A stretch of DNA of 5,726 nucleotides from DASVLX01 sp035552275 (GTDB lineage: Bacteria; Actinomycetota; Actinomycetes; Mycobacteriales; Pseudonocardiaceae), in NCBI GenBank assembly GCA_035552275.1, contig DASZLR010000002.1, positions 1 to 5,726 on the forward strand, read 5' to 3'. This document shows, in pieces, positions 1 to 5,183 of the stretch. The translations under genes were made by a program, and so were the position numbers. The notes beneath the pieces are model-generated. The model was not told where the DNA came from. It ran no database searches and saw only the letters and a program-made list of their open reading frames with translations. Numbering within the stretch: the stretch's first letter is position 1; each line of letters starts with the position of its first letter.

Positions 1-104
1 CGAAGTACACCAAGCCGCCGATGAACCTCAATGGCTTGCTCGCGCGTCTCGAACGGTCGGGTGTACCGGACTTCGCTGACGAAGTGCGCCGGTTGGTGCT
101 ATAG
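1..104 (+). CDS. C-terminal end of an unidentified plus-strand gene (5' partial)
   Basis: An open frame enters from the left edge (first complete codon at base 3) and stops at TAG 102-104, giving 33 residues: KYTKPPMNLNGLLARLERSG, then VPDFADEVRRLVL. Most third codon positions are G or C, as expected for a real gene in this GC-rich DNA. The two other plus frames stop early or show poorer third-position bias. The tail is a short amphipathic-looking, charged helix region. I do not recognise the family; it faintly recalls tails of some PIN-domain proteins, but that is memory only and should not be used as a call. It converges on pafA, whose stop lies 15 bp away. The longer plus-strand frame starting at 31 is an antisense shadow of pafA. 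Confidence 0.55.
   Translation, partial: KYTKPPMNLNGLLARLERSGVPDFADEVRRLVL
65..93. terminator. Possible bidirectional hairpin between convergent genes
   Basis: Arms 65-75 (ACCGGACTTCG) and 80-93 (CGAAGT, a GCG bulge, then CCGGT) can form 11 base pairs around a 4-base CTGA loop. It lies within the last codons of the plus-strand gene and about 27 bp beyond the pafA stop, where a terminator shared by convergent genes would be useful. Neither side is followed by a T-run, so it is not a textbook intrinsic terminator; many high-GC actinobacterial 3' ends lack T-runs too. The function is inferred, and part of the pairing could be chance in coding sequence. Confidence 0.3.
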
Positions 105-119
105 CGCCAATCTGTCGGG

Positions 120-1478
120 CTACAGGGAATTGATGAGGCGCTCCACTCGCTCATCGACGGCGCGGAACGGGTCCTTGCAGAGCACGGTCCGCTGCGCCTG
201 GTCGTTGAGCTTCAGGTGCACCCAGTCGACGGTGAAGTCCCGGCCGGCCTGCTGGGCAGCGGCGATGAAGTCGCCGCGCAGCTTCGCCCGGGTGGTCTGC
301 GGCGGGATGTCCTTGGCCGCCTCGATCTCGCCGTCGTCGGTGATCCGCTCCACCAAACCCTTGCGCTGCAACAGGTCGAACACGCCCCGGCCGCGCCGGA
401 TGTCGTGATACGCCAGGTCGAGCTGGGCGATCCTCGGGTTCGACAGGTCGATGTTGTGCTTGCCGCGATACTGCTCGACCAGCCGATACTTGATCGCCCA
501 GTCGATCTCCCGATCGATCTTGGACAGATCCTCCGCCTCGACCGCGTCCAGCGTCCGGCCCCACAGTTCGACCACCCGCTCCGCAACCGGGTCCGGGCCG
601 TGCTTGGCGACGTGTTCAGCGGCTCTGCTGTGGTATTCGCGCTGAATGTCCAGCGCCGACGCCTCGCGCCCCCCGGCCAGCCGCACCGGACGCTTGCCGG
701 TCAGATCGTGGCTGATCTCCCGAATCGCCCGAATCGGGTTGTCCAGGCTGAAATCGCGGAACTGCACGCCCTGTTCGATCATCTCCAGCACGAGGTTCGC
801 GGTGCCGACCTTGAGCAGCGTGGTCACCTCGGACATGTTCGAGTCGCCGACGATGACGTGCAGCCGGCGGTACCGCTCGGCGTCCGCGTGCGGCTCGTCC
901 CGGGTGTTGATGATCGGTCGCGACCGGGTCGTCGCGCTCGACACGCCTTCCCAGATGTGCTCGGCCCGCTGCGAGAGGCAGTAGACCGCGCCGCGCGGCG
1001 TCTGCAACACCTTGCCGGCCCCGCAGATCAGCTGCCGGGTCACCAGGAACGGCAGCAGGATGTCGGCGATTCGGGAGAATTCTCCAGCCCGAGCCACGAG
1101 GTAGTTCTCGTGGCAGCCGTAGGAGTTTCCGGCCGAGTCGGTGTTGTTCTTGAACAGGAAGATGTCCCCGCCGATGCCCTCGTCGGCCAGCCTCCGCTCG
1201 GCGTCGACCAGCAGATCCTCCAGGATCCGCTCGCCGGCCTTGTCGTGCGTGACCAGCTGCACCAGGTCGTCGCACTCAGCCGTCGCGTACTCGGGATGCG
1301 AGCCCACGTCGAGGTACAGGCGCGACCCGTTGCGCAGGAACACGTTGGACGACCGACCCCAGGACACCACCCGCCGAAAGAGGTAGCGGGCGACCTCGTC
1401 CGGGGACAACCGCCGCTGCCCATGGAAGGTGCAGGTCACCCCGAATTCGGTCTCAATGCCGAAGATCCGCCGCTGCAT
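120..1478 (-). CDS. pafA: Pup--protein ligase PafA
   Basis: PafA uses ATP to phosphorylate the C-terminal Glu of deamidated Pup, then joins it by an isopeptide bond to a substrate lysine, marking the protein for the proteasome. The 452 residues equal the mycobacterial length as I remember it. The N-terminus QRRIFGIETEFGVT carries the conserved metal/ATP-site glutamates (Glu9, Glu11). RLYLDVGSHPEY contains the expected catalytic-base Asp57. FKNNTDSAGNSYGCHENYL (about 109-127) and NTRDEPHADAERYRRLHVIV (191-210) are carboxylate-amine-ligase (glutamine synthetase-like) fold motifs shared with Dop. The small C-terminal domain (about 400-452) is family-typical. The ATG at 1478 gives the canonical N-terminus. 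There is no spaced Shine-Dalgarno; GAAGAG directly abuts the ATG, and TAGAGT lies six bases upstream. It is the last gene of the block, 61 bp after prcA. Confidence 0.97.
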   Translation of the reverse strand: MQRRIFGIETEFGVTCTFHGQRRLSPDEVARYLFRRVVSWGRSSNVFLRNGSRLYLDVGSHPEYATAECDDLVQLVTHDKAGERILEDLLVDAERRLADEGIGGDIFLFKNNTDSAGNSYGCHENYLVARAGEFSRIADILLPFLVTRQLICGAGKVLQTPRGAVYCLSQRAEHIWEGVSSATTRSRPIINTRDEPHADAERYRRLHVIVGDSNMSEVTTLLKVGTANLVLEMIEQGVQFRDFSLDNPIRAIREISHDLTGKRPVRLAGGREASALDIQREYHSRAAEHVAKHGPDPVAERVVELWGRTLDAVEAEDLSKIDREIDWAIKYRLVEQYRGKHNIDLSNPRIAQLDLAYHDIRRGRGVFDLLQRKGLVERITDDGEIEAAKDIPPQTTRAKLRGDFIAAAQQAGRDFTVDWVHLKLNDQAQRTVLCKDPFRAVDERVERLINSL

Positions 1479-1484
1479 CTCTTC

Positions 1485-1490
1485 ACTCTA
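1485..1490 (-). promoter_or_regulatory. Possible -10 box for a leaderless pafA transcript
   Basis: On the minus strand TAGAGT (a TANNNT hexamer, the actinobacterial sigma-A-type -10 consensus) is followed by exactly six bases, GAAGAG, and then the pafA ATG. That spacing would place the transcription start at the A of ATG. No good -35 hexamer is seen 16-19 bases upstream, which is common for mycobacterial-type promoters but weakens the case. Alternatively pafA is only translated from the upstream operon message, with GAAGAG as a poorly spaced ribosome site. Confidence 0.4.
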
Positions 1491-1539
1491 GGCGTTTCCG
1501 GCCCCAACACGCGTGATCCAAGTGGGGGTCACCAAAATG

Positions 1540-2322
1540 TCACTCAGGGTGGGACTCGGACGACGCCTCGCCGTTGTCACTTTCTGCCTGCTCAGCGGTC
1601 TGCAGCAGGCTCGCCAGCGCCGCCCCGGCGATGCGCCGGAACTTCCGCTGCGGCCGGTCGCGTTCCAGCACCGCGACCTCCAGCTTGTCCACGTCCAGCA
1701 GCGGCGCTGTCGACGCCGCCGACGCGGCCGCGGAGCCGTTGCCGCTGGCCACCGGCGCGCTCAGGGTCCGAACCGCGACTTCCAGCGCCTGCCGCAGATC
1801 CATCCCCTCGGCGTAGGTGTTCTTCAGTGTGTTGCTGATCGCCTCGGCCTGCCCGCCCATCACCACGTACCGCGGCTCGTCACCGATCGACCCGTCGTAG
1901 GTGAGCCGGAACAGCTGGTCCTCCCCCGGGCTGTCGCCGACCTCCGCCACGCAGATCTCCACCTCGAACGGCTTGAGCTGCTCGGTGAAGATGGTGCCCA
2001 GCGTCTGGGCGTACACGTTGGCCAGCTGCCGCGCGGACACGTCGCGCGGGTCGTAGGAGTAGCCCCACAGCTCGACGTGCCGGATACCGGCCCGCCGCAG
2101 GCTCTCGAACTCGCTGTACCGCCCGGCCGCGGCGAACCCGATCCGGTCGTAGATCTCCGACACCTTGTGCAGGGTGCTCTTCGGCGGGATCTCGGCTACG
2201 AACAGCACCCCGCCGGTGTAGGTGAGCACTACCACGCTGCGGCCCCGAGCGATGCCCTTGCGGGCCAGCTCGGAGCGCTCGCGCATCAGCTGCTCGGGCG
2301 AGGCGTACAGCGGCATCGTCAC
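1540..2322 (-). CDS. prcA: 20S proteasome alpha subunit PrcA
   Basis: PrcA forms the two outer heptameric rings of the bacterial 20S proteasome. It is not catalytic: its N-termini gate the entry pore and its ring surface receives the C-termini of the Mpa/ARC ATPase. The 260-residue protein carries the N-terminal helix SPEQLMRERSELARKGIARG (about 8-27), the fold strands VVVLTYTGGVLFVAE, the segment HKVSEIYDRIGFAAAG and YAQTLGTIFTEQ (about 104-115), all close to PrcA of other actinobacteria. Lys53 sits where I recall an alpha-ring lysine contacting the ATPase tail. Residues about 189-207 form a Ser/Ala/Gly-rich linker before the last conserved strand and helix; the tail after about 242 is acidic and polar. 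I chose the GTG start at 2322 (MTMPLYASP) because AGGAG lies nine bases upstream; an ATG two codons later is less well spaced. It follows prcB by 43 bp. Confidence 0.96.
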   Translation of the reverse strand: MTMPLYASPEQLMRERSELARKGIARGRSVVVLTYTGGVLFVAEIPPKSTLHKVSEIYDRIGFAAAGRYSEFESLRRAGIRHVELWGYSYDPRDVSARQLANVYAQTLGTIFTEQLKPFEVEICVAEVGDSPGEDQLFRLTYDGSIGDEPRYVVMGGQAEAISNTLKNTYAEGMDLRQALEVAVRTLSAPVASGNGSAAASAASTAPLLDVDKLEVAVLERDRPQRKFRRIAGAALASLLQTAEQAESDNGEASSESHPE

Positions 2323-2331
2323 GGTGCGGAA

Positions 2332-2336
2332 CTCCT
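2332..2336 (-). promoter_or_regulatory. Ribosome binding site of prcA (supports GTG start)
   Basis: AGGAG on the minus strand, nine bases before GTG 2322-2320 and fifteen before the in-frame ATG 2316-2314. The spacing favours the GTG as the true start. Confidence 0.75.
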
Positions 2337-2365
2337 GGGCTAGAGACGAAGCGGACTGGGGGAGG

Positions 2366-3238
2366 TTAGCTGGTGGCGCGGGCGGTTCGGGCGGCCAGCA
2401 CGGTGTCGACCACCTCGCCGATGCGGCCTTCGGGGAGTTTGACCGCGCCGTCCTCGGCGGTGATGGTCGCGATCGTCGGATAGATCCGGCGCACCGTGTC
2501 CGGGCCGCCGGTGCCCGAATCGTCGTCGGACGCGTCGTACAGCGCCTCCACGACGTCGCGCACGGTCGCGTCGACCGGGGCGTCCGGGTCGTGCAGCTTC
2601 TTCAACGAGGACTTGGCGAACATCGAGCCGGAGCCGATCGCGTGGTACCCGCCGTGCTCCTCGTACCGGCCGCCGGCCGGGTCGAAGGACACGATGCGCC
2701 CGGCGCGGGCCGGGTTCGTCGCCTCCGGGTCGTAGCCGACGAACAGCGGCAGCGCGACCAGCCCGGCCAGCGCGCCGTCGAGATTGCCGCGCACCATGGT
2801 GGCCAGCTTGTTCGCCTTGCCGTCCAACGACAGCGACACGCCCTCGATCTTCTCGTAGTGCCGCAACTCCACCGCGTACAGCCGGATCATCTCGATGGCG
2901 ATGCCCGCCGTGCCGGCCACACCGACCGCCGAGAACTCATCGGTGACGAACACCTTGTCCATCTCGTGGTGCGCGATCAGGTTGCCCGAGGTCGCCCGCC
3001 GGTCGCCGGCGATGAGCACACCGCCGGCGAAGGTGGCCGCGACGATCGTCGTGCCGTGCGGGATCCGCAGGCGGTCGCCCACCTGCCCGTCCAGCGGGAA
3101 GCCCACCGGCAGCTTCCGGCCGGGCAGCAGATCGGGCGCCTGCGCACGGAGAAAGTCGGTGAACGACGACGTCCCCATCGACAGGTACGCCGGGCCGAAG
3201 CCGGTACCCAGCGGGGAGTGGGACGGCGGGTTTTCCAT
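2366..3238 (-). CDS. prcB: 20S proteasome beta subunit PrcB (catalytic, with propeptide)
   Basis: PrcB makes up the two inner rings of the 20S core and carries the N-terminal-nucleophile protease activity. The 290-residue precursor has a propeptide of about 62 residues, including the conserved SSFTDFLRAQAPDLLPG (about 24-40), ending in PHG before TTIVA. Autocleavage Gly62/Thr63 would expose the catalytic Thr, leaving a 228-residue mature subunit. In mature numbering Thr1, Asp17 (in AGDRR) and Lys33 (in MDKVF) of the active site are all present. The GSGS segment (about 140-143) and DDDSGTGGPD (about 176-185) are typical of the family. The ATG at 3238 has AGGAGAG eleven bases upstream and gives a propeptide of normal length; the later Met21 would truncate it. 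It lies 75 bp after pup and 43 bp before prcA, so alpha and beta rings are probably made from one message. Confidence 0.97.
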   Translation of the reverse strand: MENPPSHSPLGTGFGPAYLSMGTSSFTDFLRAQAPDLLPGRKLPVGFPLDGQVGDRLRIPHGTTIVAATFAGGVLIAGDRRATSGNLIAHHEMDKVFVTDEFSAVGVAGTAGIAIEMIRLYAVELRHYEKIEGVSLSLDGKANKLATMVRGNLDGALAGLVALPLFVGYDPEATNPARAGRIVSFDPAGGRYEEHGGYHAIGSGSMFAKSSLKKLHDPDAPVDATVRDVVEALYDASDDDSGTGGPDTVRRIYPTIATITAEDGAVKLPEGRIGEVVDTVLAARTARATS

Positions 3239-3249
3239 GTGTTGTTCGA

Positions 3250-3256
3250 CTCTCCT
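3250..3256 (-). promoter_or_regulatory. Ribosome binding site of prcB
   Basis: AGGAGAG on the minus strand, eleven bases before the prcB ATG. Its AGG overlaps the end of one copy of the 11-bp direct repeat found in this spacer. Confidence 0.65.
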
Positions 3257-3288
3257 GTTCGTTCAGGCCTGGCCGGGCCTGTTCGTTC
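3254..3288. repeat. 11-bp direct repeat flanking a hairpin in the pup-prcB spacer
   Basis: CCTGTTCGTTC occurs at 3254-3264 and again at 3278-3288 (GAACGAACAGG on the transcribed minus sense). Between and partly overlapping them, CAGGCC (3264-3269) and GGCCTG (3276-3281) form a perfect 6-bp stem with a 6-base loop. No T-run follows the stem in the direction of prcB, so it is unlikely to be a simple terminator. It could stabilise or set the processing point of the pup-prcB message; that is inference. The repeat could also come from a small local duplication. Confidence 0.5.
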
Positions 3289-3290
3289 CG

Positions 3291-3302
3291 GTCACCGGTG
3301 AC
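3291..3302. repeat. 12-bp perfect palindrome after pup
   Basis: GTCACCGGTGAC reads identically on both strands and lies 11 bp past the pup stop codon. Such symmetry fits a dimeric regulator site, but I cannot match it to a known regulator. As RNA it would give only a 4-bp stem with a 4-base loop, too weak for a terminator. Palindromes of this length built from C/G-rich words can arise by chance in GC-rich DNA. Confidence 0.4.
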
Positions 3303-3313
3303 AAGCGGAAGGC

Positions 3314-3508
3314 CTACTGGCCGCCCTTCTGCACGTACGCGCGCACGAAGTCCTCGGCGTTCTCTTCCAGTACGTCGTCGATCTCGTCCAGGATTGAGTC
3401 GACGTCCTCATCCAGTTGCTCGCGGCGTTCCTGACCGGCGCCGGCGGCGCCTTCCTGCTCTTCGTCGCCGTCGCCGCCACCGTGCTTCTGAACCTTCTCC
3501 TGGGACAT
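3314..3508 (-). CDS. pup: Prokaryotic ubiquitin-like protein Pup
   Basis: Pup is the small, largely disordered protein modifier attached to lysines of proteins destined for the proteasome. This copy has 64 residues, as in Mycobacterium tuberculosis. The N-terminal part (MSQEKVQKHGGG, then an acidic stretch) is the variable portion that the ATPase engages to begin unfolding. AGQERREQLDEDVDSILDEI (about 24-43) and the following DDVLEENAEDFVRAYVQKGG form the helix-prone region that binds Mpa coiled coils, Dop and PafA. The protein ends GGQ, so Dop must deamidate the terminal Gln to Glu before ligation. The frame stays open to a GTG at 3529, but the ATG at 3508 is preceded by AGGGAGG and gives the canonical length and N-terminus. 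Expression is probably from the dop side or from a local promoter in the 106-bp gap. Confidence 0.97.
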   Translation of the reverse strand: MSQEKVQKHGGGDGDEEQEGAAGAGQERREQLDEDVDSILDEIDDVLEENAEDFVRAYVQKGGQ

Positions 3509-3512
3509 CACG

Positions 3513-3519
3513 CCTCCCT
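3513..3519 (-). promoter_or_regulatory. Ribosome binding site of pup (decides start)
   Basis: AGGGAGG on the minus strand, four bases before ATG 3508-3506. It lies inside the frame extension from GTG 3529, which argues that the extension is untranslated leader. This is the strongest-looking Shine-Dalgarno in the block, consistent with Pup being needed in excess over its enzymes. Confidence 0.75.
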
Positions 3520-3528
3520 TGTCGACCA

Positions 3529-3562
3529 CTGGCTGGTCTTGCCATGAACACTACCCAGCCAG
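3529..3562. repeat. 8-bp inverted repeat upstream of pup
   Basis: Arms CTGGCTGG (3529-3536) and CCAGCCAG (3555-3562) are perfect complements separated by 18 bases. The interval contains the minus-strand hexamer TAGTGT (3553-3548), a possible -10 box. The arrangement could be an operator spanning a promoter or, in a message reading through from dop, an RNA hairpin about 20 bases before the pup start codon. Function is unproven. Confidence 0.4.
3548..3553 (-). promoter_or_regulatory. Weak candidate -10 box for pup-prcBA
   Basis: TAGTGT on the minus strand fits TANNNT and would start a transcript roughly 33 bases before the pup ATG, leaving room for its ribosome site. No convincing -35 is found at 16-19 bases; TTGCTC lies 22 bases upstream, too far. 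A promoter here would let pup and the proteasome genes be made independently of dop. Confidence 0.25.
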
Positions 3563-3614
3563 GCCGACTTCCGGCGAGCAACCGCGCGGGTATCCGTGCG
3601 CCGAGCGCGAAATA

Positions 3615-5114
3615 TCAGCCTCTGGTCAGTGCGTTGACCAGGTCTTCCGCCGTGTCCGCCGCCTCAAGCAACGCGCCGACGTGCGCCTTGGTGCCGCGCA
3701 GCGGTTCCAAGGTGGGAATGCGCACCAGCGACTCCCGGCCCAGGTCGAAGATCACCGAGTCCCAGGACGCGGCGGCGATAGCGTTGGGGTATCGCTCCAG
3801 GCAGCGGCCCCGGAAGTACGCCCGGGTGTCCTCCGGCGGCTTGGTCACCGCCTCCAGCACCTCTTCCTCGCTGACCAGCCGCTTCATCGAGCCGCGGGAC
3901 ACCAGCCGGTTGTACAGGCCCTTGTCCAACCGCACGTCCGCGTACTGCAGGTCGACCAGGTGCAGCCGGGGCGAGGACCAGTTGAGCCCGTCCCGCGCGC
4001 GGTAGCCCTCCAGCAGCCGCAGCTTGGCCGGCCAGTCCAGCCGGTCGGCGCACTCCATCGGGTCGCGGGCCAGCCCGTCCAGCACCTCGCCCCAGGTGCG
4101 CAGCACGTCCATGCTCATCCAGTCGGCGCCCTCGCGCTCGACGTACTCGCTGACCAGCTCGTGGTACGCGAACTGCATGTCCAGCGCGGTGAACTTGCGC
4201 CCGTTGGCCAGTTCCACAGTGGTCTTGAGCGTCGGGTCGTGGCTGATCGCGTGCACCGCCCGCACCGGGTCGGCCAACCGCAGCTGGTCGAACCGGTGAC
4301 CGGACTCGATCATGTCCAGCACCAGCGAGGTGGTGCCGACCTTGAGGTAGGTGGAGGTCTCGGCGAGGTTGGCGTCGCCGATGATCACGTGCAGCCGGCG
4401 GTACTTGTCCGCGTCGGCGTGCGGCTCGTCGCGGGTGTTGATGATGCCGCGCTTGAGCGTGGTCTCCAGGCCGACCTCGACCTCGATGTAGTCGGCGCGC
4501 TGGCAGAGCTGGAAGCCGGGCTTGTCGCCGGCCGCGCCGAGACCCACCCGGCCCGCGCCGGTGACCACCTGGCGGGACACGAAGAACGGGGTCAGCCCGG
4601 CGATCACCGCGGTGAACGGTGTGGACCGGGCCATCAGGTAGTTCTCGTGGGTGCCATAGCTGGCGCCCTTGCCGTCCACGTTGTTCTTGTACAGCTGCAA
4701 TCGCGGCTGGCCGGGCACGGTGGCGGCCTTGATCGCCGCCTGCTCCATCACCCGTTCGCCGGCCTTGTCCCAGATGACCGCGTCGCGGGCGTTGGTGACC
4801 TCGGGCGCGGAGTACTCGGGGTGGGCGTGGTCGACGTAGAGCCGGGCGCCGTTGGTGAGGATCACGTTGGCGGCGCCGAGATCGTCCACATCGGGGTCGC
4901 CGGCGGGCGAGCCGGGCGCGCCCAGGTCGAAGCCGCGGGCGTCGCGCAGCGGCGATTCGACCTCGTAGTCCCAGCGGGCCCGGCGGGCGCGCGGCACATC
5001 GGCCGCCGCCGCGTAGGCCAGCACCACCTGCGTCGAGGTGAGCACCGGGTTCGCCGTCGCGTCCCCCGGCACGGCGATGCCGTACTCGACCTCGGTTCCC
5101 ATGATCCGCCGCAT
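3615..5114 (-). CDS. dop: Pup deamidase/depupylase Dop
   Basis: Dop converts the C-terminal Gln of Pup to Glu, making it ready for PafA, and also cleaves Pup from tagged proteins. It is a 499-residue paralogue of PafA in the carboxylate-amine-ligase fold. The start RRIMGTEVEYGIAVPGD holds the metal/ATP-site glutamates Glu8 and Glu10, and RLYVDHAHPEYS contains Asp95, the residue known as catalytic in the family. Residues about 41-80, with RWDYEVESPLRDARGFDLG, form the Dop-specific loop that PafA lacks, which separates this gene from a second ligase. YKNNVDGKGASYGTHENYL (142-160) and NTRDEPHADADKYRRLHVII (226-245) match the PafA motifs. The C-terminal RIPTLEPLRGTKAHVGALLE is typical of Dop. The ATG at 5114 gives the canonical N-terminus; it has no Shine-Dalgarno, but TACGCT lies six bases upstream. 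Confidence 0.97.
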   Translation of the reverse strand: MRRIMGTEVEYGIAVPGDATANPVLTSTQVVLAYAAAADVPRARRARWDYEVESPLRDARGFDLGAPGSPAGDPDVDDLGAANVILTNGARLYVDHAHPEYSAPEVTNARDAVIWDKAGERVMEQAAIKAATVPGQPRLQLYKNNVDGKGASYGTHENYLMARSTPFTAVIAGLTPFFVSRQVVTGAGRVGLGAAGDKPGFQLCQRADYIEVEVGLETTLKRGIINTRDEPHADADKYRRLHVIIGDANLAETSTYLKVGTTSLVLDMIESGHRFDQLRLADPVRAVHAISHDPTLKTTVELANGRKFTALDMQFAYHELVSEYVEREGADWMSMDVLRTWGEVLDGLARDPMECADRLDWPAKLRLLEGYRARDGLNWSSPRLHLVDLQYADVRLDKGLYNRLVSRGSMKRLVSEEEVLEAVTKPPEDTRAYFRGRCLERYPNAIAAASWDSVIFDLGRESLVRIPTLEPLRGTKAHVGALLEAADTAEDLVNALTRG

Positions 5115-5120
5115 GTCACC

Positions 5121-5126
5121 AGCGTA
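5121..5126 (-). promoter_or_regulatory. Possible -10 box for a leaderless dop transcript
   Basis: On the minus strand TACGCT (TANNNT) is followed by six bases, GGTGAC, and then the dop ATG, so a transcript would be expected to start at or next to the A of ATG. The hexamer TTCAGC, 18 bases upstream, matches a TTGACA -35 at three of six positions and lies inside the hairpin. No Shine-Dalgarno is present. The same geometry precedes pafA. Confidence 0.4.
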
Positions 5127-5170
5127 CGGGTAAGGGGTGACCCGGCTGAAAGCCGAGCCACCCCTTCCGT
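5126..5170 (-). terminator. Long interrupted hairpin between arc and dop
   Basis: AAGGGGTG (5132-5139) pairs with CACCCCTT (5159-5166), and inside it CGGCT (5143-5147) pairs with AGCCG (5151-5155) around a 3-base loop; a 3x3 internal loop separates the two stems. ACGG (5126-5129) and CCGT (5167-5170) extend the stem past a 2-base bulge. It starts 13 bases beyond the arc stop and fills most of the 69-bp gap. There is no T-run, so it may be a non-canonical terminator or attenuator, or an RNA end that blocks decay. Confidence 0.55.
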
Positions 5171-5183
5171 TACAGCGCGTGGT

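Noticed and set aside
1502..1527. CCCCA/TGGGG inverted repeat in the prcA-pafA spacer as a terminator
   Set aside because: Only five base pairs with a 16-base loop and no T-run; likely by chance in GC-rich sequence.
216..1838. Very long plus-strand open frame (540 codons) opposite pafA and prcA
   Set aside because: It is antisense to two unmistakable genes, spans their intergenic gap, and has the Arg/Pro/Val-rich composition of mirror frames in GC-rich DNA. No recognisable domain.
2222..3301. Plus-strand open frame of 359 codons opposite prcB
   Set aside because: Antisense shadow of prcB and the start of prcA; its protein is low-complexity Arg/His/Gly/Val with no family features.
3509..3529. 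Seven-residue N-terminal extension of Pup from GTG 3529
   Set aside because: The Shine-Dalgarno AGGGAGG lies within this extension, and the ATG at 3508 gives the canonical 64-residue protein.
3582..3609. CGCGC/GCGCG pairing just after the dop stop as a terminator
   Set aside because: Five-base arms of alternating G/C with a long loop are expected by chance here, and no T-run follows.
3298..4005. Plus-strand frame opposite pup and the dop 3' end
   Set aside because: Ser/Arg/Pro-rich shadow crossing a real gene, a spacer and part of another gene; Pup and Dop on the other strand are certain.
120..5114. PafA and Dop as two copies of the same ligase, or a novel duplicated enzyme pair
   Set aside because: They are the known paralogous pair; the loop at about residues 41-80 and the RLYVDHAHPEYS motif identify the longer one as Dop. 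No evidence for a new enzyme or an undescribed system in the coding genes.
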